Positions 1 through 6,858 of a DNA stretch of 55,686 bases are shown piece by piece. The notes under the pieces were generated by a model. That model was not told the DNA's origin and made no database searches. It saw only the letters and a program-made list of their open reading frames with translations. Numbering within the stretch: the first letter of the stretch is position 1; each line of letters opens with the position of its first letter. The stretch is from an uncultured Lachnospiraceae bacterium (GTDB lineage: Bacteria > Bacillota > Clostridia > Lachnospirales > Lachnospiraceae): positions 1 to 55,686 of the forward strand of contig CACZJL010000012.1 in NCBI GenBank assembly GCA_902781505.1, written 5' to 3'. The position numbers and the translations under genes were made by a program.

Positions 1-114
1 AAAAGAGAAAAATAGTAGAATGATTTCAAATCTAATTTTAATCACAAAACCACAGGGATAGTCTTTTCTGTGATTTCCGAGTACAAATTTACGCTGCCAG
101 GAATGCGGAAATAA

Positions 115-143
115 TTGAAAAGAACAGTCAGTACTGATAAAAT
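115..143 (+). promoter_or_regulatory. Promoter for the DUF3592/RelA-like pair
   Basis: TTGAAA at 115-120 and TAAAAT at 138-143 are separated by 17 bases and lie about 27 bases upstream of the first start codon. This is a sigma-A-type promoter read from sequence only. Bases 1-114 hold no gene that I can support. Confidence 0.55.
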
Positions 144-169
144 AGTAATAACTATTGGAGGACTTGACT

Positions 170-562
170 ATGACACAGGATCAGATCAGTATTCTGATGA
201 TTATCCTGATTCCGGCAGGAACTGCCGTTCTTTTGGGGGTTATCATTCAGTTTGCAGGATTTAGTAAGAGGAGAAACTGTAACCACCTGATTAAGGGCAA
301 GGTTGACAGTTATGAATTTAAGAATGGTGCCTGTATCCCGGTGGTGCGTTTTACTTATCAGGGAAGCAGATATTATGCACGTCTTCGCGACAGAGCAGTG
401 TCAAAACAGGATTATCCTATTGATTCTGAGGTGGAAGTTCACTTTAATTCAGCGAAACCGTCTCAGAATTATATTGGTGAGAAGAGTGGCAGTATTGCGG
501 GGTGGGCGCTGATTGTGGCCGGCGTACTGGTTGGATGTTTACTTGCGGTAATGCTGTTGTAA
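170..562 (+). CDS. DUF3592-like two-TM membrane protein
   Basis: A 130-residue protein of unknown function. One hydrophobic helix lies at about residues 8-28 and a second at about 108-130. Between them is a small domain with the pattern PVVRFTYQG...Y...DYPIDSEVEVHFNSAKPSQNYI, which resembles DUF3592 (a beta-rich domain exposed between two membrane helices). The ATG at 170 is chosen over an in-frame TTG at 155 because GGAGG at 157-161 is correctly placed for it. The gene lies 29 bases upstream of a RelA/SpoT-like gene and shares its promoter, so the two may work together; this is inference. DUF3592 proteins have no established biochemical role. Confidence 0.7.
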   Translation: MTQDQISILMIILIPAGTAVLLGVIIQFAGFSKRRNCNHLIKGKVDSYEFKNGACIPVVRFTYQGSRYYARLRDRAVSKQDYPIDSEVEVHFNSAKPSQNYIGEKSGSIAGWALIVAGVLVGCLLAVMLL

Positions 563-591
563 GCAGACACCTTGAAATTGGAGGCTTAAAT

Positions 592-2454
592 TTGAACGAG
601 AATGAGGCAAGACGCCTTTTTACAAAGGAAAATGTTCAGCAGATTCAGGTTCCGGACGTTGTTGTTCAGGATTTGGTCAGCATTATTGATGAGAAAATGA
701 GAAAGAGCGGAATTTATTTCCGTATTGCACATCGAGTGAAGGCTGTGGATTCCATGGTCGACAAGATGAATGACAAGCTCTACGGAGTGAATGGCGGAGA
801 ATATGAATTCCGTAAGCTGCAGGATCTGGTTGGGATTCGTATCATTCTGTATTATTCAGATGATCTGTCTATCTGCAGAAACCTGCTTGATACGCTGTTT
901 TCTGAGCCGGGTGAATGGGAGACAACGGATACCAATGAATATGAATTTAAGGCGATGAAGACGAATGGTGTCTTTAAGATGCCTTCGTATTTAAGTAAGA
1001 GTATTGTGAATCCTGTACTTTCGGATTTTGTCGATGATACGTTTGAAGTGCAGATTCGTACGAATGCCTTTGAAGGATGGCACGAAATCGAGCACGACAT
1101 GCGCTACAAGGGCACGGCATTTGACATGGGAAGCGAGCGGCTGGCGCGTAAGATGAATTCGATTCTGGCGACGTTTGAGCTTTGTGATGACTCGATTGTA
1201 GGCCTGATGGAAGATCTGGGACACGAGCATTATAAGAATCATCACTGGGATGATATGCTTCGCTGTCACTATCGTCTGACCTTTACGTCGGATCCGTTAA
1301 GCCAGGAAATCTGGGATGCATTTGACTCGGACTCTGATCTTGCGAAGATTTTCTATAAGTTCCCGAGGGGAAATGCGATTGAACAGCTCTGGAATGATAC
1401 TACGGACAATGGCGTGGAGCACACTCTGGATAATATTGTGCGGATTGTGAACGCAATCGGGCCGAAAGATGAGAGGCTCAATCAGGCATTTGCCATGATC
1501 GATAAGCGAGTAGCGGAGCGAAAAGTTGCGCGAGCGCGAAAGAAGTTTGAACCGTTTAAGAAGCTCGGAAGGTATAAGGTCTTCCAGGCGCATACATGGC
1601 TGAATACGGCGAATTTAGGACAGGAAGAGGCGTACAGAAAGGCTTCTTCTTATATCTGGTCCTGGGTTCACTCCAGATTCTCCGAAGTTTTTGATGATCT
1701 GCCGGAGGAAATCAGCTCTTATTACGGAATTTTGCCGGGATACCGGGTTGAGGTGACTTATAAACCGCAGGAGCTTTATTTCCGTGAGGAGACTTCACAT
1801 CTGGATTCAAAGATTGCGAACCGTCTCTGGATCAGCCAGGCTACGCTTGAGGCGTCACAGACCGGCATTTGCTTTACGGTGACGAATGAGTATGTGGAAC
1901 CGGAGGAGTATTACAGGGATCCGGAAAATATTCTGTTCTCAAGACCAAATTTCTTTGGTGAAATTGCTGACAATATCGGTATTGTCGATGGCGAACGCAT
2001 GAAGGAGAGTCTGAGGGAGATTGATGCAGAAGGGTATGATGAACTTAAGGGGTTGATCAGTCTGCAGACCCGCCAGTTCCCTGTTGTTGTCTTTATTGGA
2101 AACGATAAGCAATGGGTGGATGATTTTGACGTGGAGTATTTCTCTTATCTGGTCGGCTATTATGCACATGTTAAGAAGATTACCGATGAGGAGACGGCTG
2201 TGAAGTTCGCTCATGACTATGATCTGGATGCGAACCAGTTCAAGGATTCGATTACGGTGTTCTATCCGGGACAGAGCCCGAAGACCAGCTATCGAAAGGA
2301 TATTCTGGAAACTACGTTTGAGGTCATCAAGCTTGAGAAGAGAAAGTACTGGAATGAAACGGGCTGCCGTGCTTACAGAAGACAACTGGTTTCTGAAATT
2401 CGTGAGCAGAATGTCAAGGATCAGACGACGGAACAGCGCGGAATTAAGCTTTAA
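592..2454 (+). CDS. Divergent RelA/SpoT-domain protein with unknown C-terminal half
   Basis: A 620-residue protein. Residues about 40-190 match the (p)ppGpp synthetase fold: HRVKAVDSM (47-55), DLVGIR (78-83), EVQIRT (152-157) and the HEIEHDMRYKG block (164-174). The family's acceptor loop, normally NGYxSxH, here reads TNGVFKMP (124-131), so the stacking Tyr and the His are missing. Activity is therefore doubtful or altered. There is no HD hydrolase, TGS or ACT domain as in long Rel proteins. Residues about 350-620 form a region I cannot place; it contains FPVVVFIGND and SITVFYPGQ. The start is TTG at 592, 7 bases after GGAGG (580-584); the frame stays open upstream but no better start is seen. 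It could be a stress alarmone enzyme, a toxic small-alarmone-synthetase relative, or a non-catalytic sensor. Confidence 0.75.
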   Translation: MNENEARRLFTKENVQQIQVPDVVVQDLVSIIDEKMRKSGIYFRIAHRVKAVDSMVDKMNDKLYGVNGGEYEFRKLQDLVGIRIILYYSDDLSICRNLLDTLFSEPGEWETTDTNEYEFKAMKTNGVFKMPSYLSKSIVNPVLSDFVDDTFEVQIRTNAFEGWHEIEHDMRYKGTAFDMGSERLARKMNSILATFELCDDSIVGLMEDLGHEHYKNHHWDDMLRCHYRLTFTSDPLSQEIWDAFDSDSDLAKIFYKFPRGNAIEQLWNDTTDNGVEHTLDNIVRIVNAIGPKDERLNQAFAMIDKRVAERKVARARKKFEPFKKLGRYKVFQAHTWLNTANLGQEEAYRKASSYIWSWVHSRFSEVFDDLPEEISSYYGILPGYRVEVTYKPQELYFREETSHLDSKIANRLWISQATLEASQTGICFTVTNEYVEPEEYYRDPENILFSRPNFFGEIADNIGIVDGERMKESLREIDAEGYDELKGLISLQTRQFPVVVFIGNDKQWVDDFDVEYFSYLVGYYAHVKKITDEETAVKFAHDYDLDANQFKDSITVFYPGQSPKTSYRKDILETTFEVIKLEKRKYWNETGCRAYRRQLVSEIREQNVKDQTTEQRGIKL

Positions 2455-2573
2455 AATGTCAACTGCTCTGGTGGTATGACAGAATGCCTTGTGTATTTTG
2501 CCGGAAGCTGACAGATGATTGAAAAGTCAGTAAATGCGTGATTGAAAATGCTTACTTGCATGTAAGAGAATGT

Positions 2574-2624
2574 AAGAGGTTATTGCTTTTGATTATAATT
2601 ATCAAAGGCAATAACCTCTTTTTG
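2574..2624 (+). terminator. Strong intrinsic terminator
   Basis: A 20-bp stem (2574-2593 with 2601-2620, one wobble) closes a 7-base loop and runs into a T-rich tract. It ends the RelA-like unit and isolates it from the fructose operon. The rest of 2455-2759 holds only this hairpin and the fru promoter. Confidence 0.9.
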
Positions 2625-2676
2625 TATAATACCACCAAAAAAATCCGGTTTTTTTGGAGAATTGGATAACCGAAAA

Positions 2677-2708
2677 TGATTGATTTTGATTGATTCTGAT
2701 GCTATATT
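2677..2708 (+). promoter_or_regulatory. fru operon promoter with tandem operator repeats
   Basis: TTGATT (2680-2685) and TATATT (2703-2708) are spaced by 17 bases, and a TG lies one base before the -10 hexamer. Two tandem 10-bp repeats, TGATTGATTT and TGATTGATTC, plus a partial TGAT, cover 2677-2700, so they overlay the -35 and spacer. Direct repeats at one helical turn suit a DeoR-family repressor, most simply the FruR-like protein encoded next. A second dyad, ATTCA(6)TGAAT, lies at 2706-2721. Confidence 0.65.
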
Positions 2709-2759
2709 CAATTTAGTGAATAACCGTACGGATAATTTAATAAACAGGAGGCGTGAACT

Positions 2760-3500
2760 ATGCTGACAGAGGAGAGACTGAATCAAATCACAGCCCTTGT
2801 AAAGAGCAACGGAAGTGTACGAGTAAGCGAGCTGGTTGAAAGACTGGACGCATCGGAAGCTACAATCCGCCGCGATTTAAATACCCTGGACAAGGCAGGA
2901 AAAATTCTGAAGGTCAGAGGTGGTGCGGTAGCTGTTAATCAGGGCTATGCAACACAGGATATCAAGGTGGACATCAGAGCGGAACAGAATACAGAGGAAA
3001 AAGAGATAATTGCGAAGTTCGCTTCTTCTCTGATTCATGATCATGATTTTGTTTATCTGGATGCGGGAACAACGACCGGAAGGATGATTGATTTCCTGAC
3101 AGCAAAGGACGTGTCTTTTGTAACGAATGCCGCAGAGCATGCGAAGAAACTGAGTTCTAAAGGGTATGTTACCTATATTTTGGGTGGAGAATTTAAGGCG
3201 GACACCGAAGCTACGGTTGGAACGGAAGCAATTGAAGGTGTATCGAACTATAATTTTACCAAGGGTTTCTTTGGTACAAATGGTGTAACTCTCAAAAACG
3301 GTTTTACCACACCAGATGCGAAGGAAGCTGCATTAAAGCGAGAGGCCATGCGTAACTGCAAGGAGCGGTATGTGCTGGCTGACCGTACGAAGCTTGGTGC
3401 GATTTCAAGTGTAAAGTTCTGTTCGTTCCCGAATGCGACTGTACTTACGGACAGCGTTCCGGAAGAATTCAAAAAGTATCGCAATGTAAAGCAGGTATAA
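2760..3500 (+). CDS. fruR: DeoR-family fructose operon regulator
   Basis: A 246-residue DeoR/GlpR-family repressor. The N-terminal winged helix-turn-helix (about 1-57) includes VSELVERLDASEATIRRDL, followed by the usual K(V/I)RGGA turn. The C-terminal sugar-phosphate sensor domain shows the YLDAGTTTGR signature. It is the first gene of fruR-fruK-fruA-ptsH, preceded by AGGAGG and a promoter overlaid by repeats, which points to autoregulation. In related operons the effector is fructose-1-phosphate; here that is inferred from the neighbours. The assignment rests on family and context and is strong. Confidence 0.92.
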   Translation: MLTEERLNQITALVKSNGSVRVSELVERLDASEATIRRDLNTLDKAGKILKVRGGAVAVNQGYATQDIKVDIRAEQNTEEKEIIAKFASSLIHDHDFVYLDAGTTTGRMIDFLTAKDVSFVTNAAEHAKKLSSKGYVTYILGGEFKADTEATVGTEAIEGVSNYNFTKGFFGTNGVTLKNGFTTPDAKEAALKREAMRNCKERYVLADRTKLGAISSVKFCSFPNATVLTDSVPEEFKKYRNVKQV

Positions 3501-3517
3501 AGGAGGTCAAAAGTCAG

Positions 3518-4435
3518 ATGATTTATACAATCACCTTTAATCCTTCTCTCGACTATATCGTTACAGTTCCAGGCTTTAAAACGGGCGTTGTGAACCGAAC
3601 GAAGGAAGAACAGATTTTCCCGGGAGGAAAGGGTATTAATGTATCAATTGTACTTGAACATTTAGGTTTTGAGAGTACAGCATTAGGTTTTAAGGCTGGC
3701 TTTGTCGGACAGGAAATTGAAAATGAATTAAACAGCTGGAATGTTAAAAATGAGTTTATTCCGGTTGCAAAGGGAATCTCCCGAATCAACGTAAAGATTC
3801 GAGGAGGTGAGGAATCTGAAATTAACGGACAGGGTCCGGAAATTTCAAAAGAAGATATCGATACTCTCTACAGTAAGTTAGATAAGCTTTCAGAGGGCGA
3901 TGTACTGGTGCTTGCGGGCTCCATCCCGGATGTGATGCCGCAGACCATCTACTCAGATATCTGTAAAAAGCTTGAGGGCAGAGGTGTTCGAATTGTTGTT
4001 GATGCAACAAAGAATCTGCTTCTGAATGTCCTTGAGTATCATCCGTTCTTAATCAAGCCGAATAATCATGAGCTTGGTGAGATTTTTGGCGTGACATTAA
4101 AAACAAGAGAGGACGTCATTCCTTATGCGGCGAAGTTAAGGGAAAAGGGAGCAAGAAATGTTCTGGTTTCCATGGCTGGTGAGGGTGCTGTCCTGTTAGA
4201 TGAAACAGGAGAGGTTCATAAATCTGAGGCTCCAAAGGGACAGGTTGTGAATTCTGTTGGTGCAGGTGATTCCATGGTAGCTGGCTTTATTGCAGGCTAT
4301 TTAAAGACAGGGGATTACCATAAAGCTTTCCTGAATGGTGTGTGTACAGGCTCTGCCAGTGCCTTCCACATGAATCTGGCTACTGAATCTGAAGTTGAGG
4401 AAGTCCGAAAGTCAATCGGCTTCACACTTGAATAA
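3518..4435 (+). CDS. fruK: 1-phosphofructokinase
   Basis: A 305-residue PfkB-family kinase that phosphorylates fructose-1-phosphate to fructose-1,6-bisphosphate in the cytoplasm. The N-terminal TITFNPSLDY and FPGGKGINVS (glycine-rich substrate site) and the C-terminal NSVGAGDSMVAGF (anion hole and catalytic Asp) are intact and typical of FruK/LacC. It lies 17 bases after fruR and 14 bases before fruA, each gene with its own AGGAGG. Tagatose-6-phosphate kinase is the main alternative, but the neighbouring fructose-type PTS permease makes FruK the better call. Confidence 0.93.
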   Translation: MIYTITFNPSLDYIVTVPGFKTGVVNRTKEEQIFPGGKGINVSIVLEHLGFESTALGFKAGFVGQEIENELNSWNVKNEFIPVAKGISRINVKIRGGEESEINGQGPEISKEDIDTLYSKLDKLSEGDVLVLAGSIPDVMPQTIYSDICKKLEGRGVRIVVDATKNLLLNVLEYHPFLIKPNNHELGEIFGVTLKTREDVIPYAAKLREKGARNVLVSMAGEGAVLLDETGEVHKSEAPKGQVVNSVGAGDSMVAGFIAGYLKTGDYHKAFLNGVCTGSASAFHMNLATESEVEEVRKSIGFTLE

Positions 4436-4449
4436 AGGAGGTTTGATTT

Positions 4450-6387
4450 ATGAAAATCAGAGACTTGCTTGATCCAAGAAGTATTCAGCTGAATGGATCA
4501 GCCACAGGCAAAGAGGACGTGCTCAAGCAGATGGTCAGCCTGATGATGAACAGCGGTAAGATTGAAGACCGCGACATTTACGAAAGAGGCGTTTTCGCCA
4601 GAGAAGAAGAGTCAACAACAGGTGTCGGTGAAGGTATCGCAATTCCTCACTGCAAGTCCGCAACGGTTAAGGCTCCCGGTCTTGCTGCCATGGTTCTTCC
4701 AAAGGGCGTTGAATATGACGCATTAGACGGACAGCCGGTTGATTTAATCTTCCTGATTGCGGCACCGAATTCAGAAGACAACGTACATCTGGACGTTCTT
4801 GCTAAGCTTTCTATGCTTCTTATGGATGAGTCATTCTCGGCTAATTTAAAGGCAGCTAAGAGTGTGGATGAATTCCTTGAAATCATCGATGCAGCTGAGG
4901 CGAAGAAGGATGCAGAAGACGGCGTGACTGTTGCAGAAGCTCCTGCAAGTGCTGCAAAGGCTGTAAAGATTCTTGCTGTTACAGGTTGTCCTACAGGTAT
5001 TGCACATACCTATATGGCAGCAGAAGCAATTGAAAAGAAGGCAAAGGAACTTGGCTATGAGGTCAAGGTTGAGACAAGAGGTTCCGGTGGTGCCAAGAAT
5101 GTTTTAACGGATGCTGAAATTGCGGCGGCAGATGGCATTATCGTTGCAGCAGATACCAAGGTTCCTATGGAACGATTCAATGGTAAGAAGCTGATTGCAA
5201 CTCAGGTTTCTGATGGTATCAGTAAGCCGGGTGAGCTGATTGAGAAGGTTCTTTCAGACAATGCGCCTGTGTACCATGCAACAGGCAGCTCTTCTGAGGG
5301 AAGTTCAGGATGTGCCGGCAATGAAAGCGTTGGTCATATCATTTACAAGCATCTGATGAATGGTGTATCTCACATGCTTCCGTTCGTCGTTGGTGGTGGT
5401 ATTTTAATCGCTCTTGCATTCCTGCTCGATGATTATTCCATTAACCCTGCGAACTTCGGTACCAATACTCCGGTAGCTGCATGGTTTAAGAGCATCGGTG
5501 GTACGGCGTTTGGCTTCATGCTTCCAATCCTTGCAGGATATATCGCAATGAGTATTGCTGATCGTCCCGGACTGGTTGTTGGTTTCGTCGGTGGTGCAAT
5601 TGCTAACGCAGGTTACACCTTTGCAGATCCATTCGGTAAGGAAACTGTTTCAGCTGGTTTCTTAGGTGCTTTACTTGCAGGTTTCGTAGCAGGTTATCTG
5701 GTACTTGCCTTAAAGAAAGTATGTGAATATCTGCCTAAGGCGCTTGATGGTATTAAGCCTGTATTAATCTATCCTCTCTGCGGTACTCTGCTGATTGGTC
5801 TGGTTATGTGCGCAATTGACCCTGCAATGGCAGCGATTAACACAGGAATCACAAACCTGCTTGCCAACATGGGTGATTCTTCCGCAATTTTACTTGGCAT
5901 TGTTGTCGGCGGTATGATGTCTGTTGATATGGGTGGCCCTATTAATAAGGCTGCTTACGTATTCGGCACAGGTATGCTTGCCGGTCAGACAGATCGCGGT
6001 TTCATGATCATGGCTGCAGTCATGGTTGGTGGTATGGTTCCTCCATTTGCCATTGCTCTTGCAACAACATTCTTCAGAAACAAGTTTACAGCTGCAGAAA
6101 GAAAGAACGGCCCAGTTAACTACATTATGGGACTGTGCTTCATTTCTGAAGGCGCGATTCCATTCGCAGCAGCTGACCCACTTCGTGTTATCCCGTCCTG
6201 CATCGTAGGTTCCGCAGTTGCAGGCGGTCTGTCCATGGCATTTGGATGTACCTTAAGAGCTCCACACGGAGGTGTATTCGTATTCCCAACCATCGGCAAT
6301 GTCGCCGGTTATATTGCAGCATTCCTGATTGGTTCTGCTGTAGCAGCAGTAATGCTCGGACTTCTCAAGAAGAAGGTTACAGAATAA
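4450..6387 (+). CDS. fruA: PTS fructose transporter EIIABC
   Basis: A 645-residue PTS permease that imports fructose and phosphorylates it to fructose-1-phosphate. Domain order is A-B-C: EIIA (about 1-150) with phospho-His67 in AIPHCKS; a short Ala/Lys linker; EIIB (about 170-265) with phospho-Cys180 in AVTGCPTGIAHTYM; and membrane EIIC (about 290-645) starting at MNGVSHMLPFVVGGG. All phosphorylation sites are present and length is normal for a three-domain FruA. It receives phosphate from the HPr encoded 31 bases downstream and from EI (ptsI at 32.5 kb). The mannose/fructose subfamily is clear; exact sugar preference is inferred from fruK. Confidence 0.95.
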   Translation: MKIRDLLDPRSIQLNGSATGKEDVLKQMVSLMMNSGKIEDRDIYERGVFAREEESTTGVGEGIAIPHCKSATVKAPGLAAMVLPKGVEYDALDGQPVDLIFLIAAPNSEDNVHLDVLAKLSMLLMDESFSANLKAAKSVDEFLEIIDAAEAKKDAEDGVTVAEAPASAAKAVKILAVTGCPTGIAHTYMAAEAIEKKAKELGYEVKVETRGSGGAKNVLTDAEIAAADGIIVAADTKVPMERFNGKKLIATQVSDGISKPGELIEKVLSDNAPVYHATGSSSEGSSGCAGNESVGHIIYKHLMNGVSHMLPFVVGGGILIALAFLLDDYSINPANFGTNTPVAAWFKSIGGTAFGFMLPILAGYIAMSIADRPGLVVGFVGGAIANAGYTFADPFGKETVSAGFLGALLAGFVAGYLVLALKKVCEYLPKALDGIKPVLIYPLCGTLLIGLVMCAIDPAMAAINTGITNLLANMGDSSAILLGIVVGGMMSVDMGGPINKAAYVFGTGMLAGQTDRGFMIMAAVMVGGMVPPFAIALATTFFRNKFTAAERKNGPVNYIMGLCFISEGAIPFAAADPLRVIPSCIVGSAVAGGLSMAFGCTLRAPHGGVFVFPTIGNVAGYIAAFLIGSAVAAVMLGLLKKKVTE

Positions 6388-6418
6388 TTTATTAATTTGC
6401 TTTAGGAGGCAACAACAG

Positions 6419-6676
6419 ATGAAAGAATTTAAATTTACTATTACAGATCCACTTGGCATGCATGCAAGACCAGCAGGTCTTCTCGTTAAAGAAGCGGCTG
6501 CTTTCCAGTCCAAGATTACCGTAGCTAAAGATGGCAAGGAAGCTGATGCGAAGAGAATCTTCGGCGTTATGGGACTTGCTGCAAAGCAGGGCCACGAGCT
6601 TACTTTCAAGTTCGAAGGACCGGATGAGGATGCTGCAGCTGATAAGATTGAGGCATTCTTAAAGGAAAACATGTAA
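6419..6676 (+). CDS. ptsH: HPr phosphocarrier protein lacking Ser46
   Basis: An 85-residue HPr that passes phosphate from EI to EIIA. The active-site motif GMHARPAG with His15 is intact. The regulatory segment, KSIMGVMSLG in Bacillus, reads KRIFGVMGLA here, so position 46 is Arg rather than Ser. HPr kinase could not phosphorylate this protein at the usual place, and it should not act as a CcpA co-repressor. As the last gene of the fructose operon it may be either a dedicated fructose-system HPr or the general one; no other ptsH is in the window. Its ribosome binding site is TAGGAGG. Confidence 0.95.
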   Translation: MKEFKFTITDPLGMHARPAGLLVKEAAAFQSKITVAKDGKEADAKRIFGVMGLAAKQGHELTFKFEGPDEDAAADKIEAFLKENM

Positions 6677-6705
6677 TCCGAGAGGATGAATTTCACTTTT
6701 AAAGG

Positions 6706-6742
6706 AGCGCGCTGCCGGCAAAAACGGTGGCGCGCTTTTTTA
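6706..6742 (+). terminator. fru operon terminator
   Basis: A 12-bp GC-rich stem (6706-6717 with 6725-6736, two wobbles) with a 7-base loop is followed by six T residues. Confidence 0.92.
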
Positions 6743-6805
6743 TACGGGGGAATCGGCCACGTGCATCTGTACTCCCTGAGCGGAGTGAAGCTAGTGAAAG
6801 AATTG

Positions 6806-6835
6806 TTGCGAAAATCCCCACTAATAAGGTATGAT
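6806..6835 (+). promoter_or_regulatory. Promoter of the GH3-Nudix gene
   Basis: TTGCGA (6806-6811) and TATGAT (6830-6835) with an 18-base spacer, 23 bases before the start codon. AGGAGA at 6847-6852 is the ribosome binding site. Confidence 0.55.
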
Positions 6836-6858
6836 ATAAGAGATATAGGAGAAGCGCG

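Noticed and set aside
45..85. CACAG/CTGTG hairpin upstream of the first gene as a terminator
   Set aside because: The stem is only 5 bp with a long loop and has no T tract.
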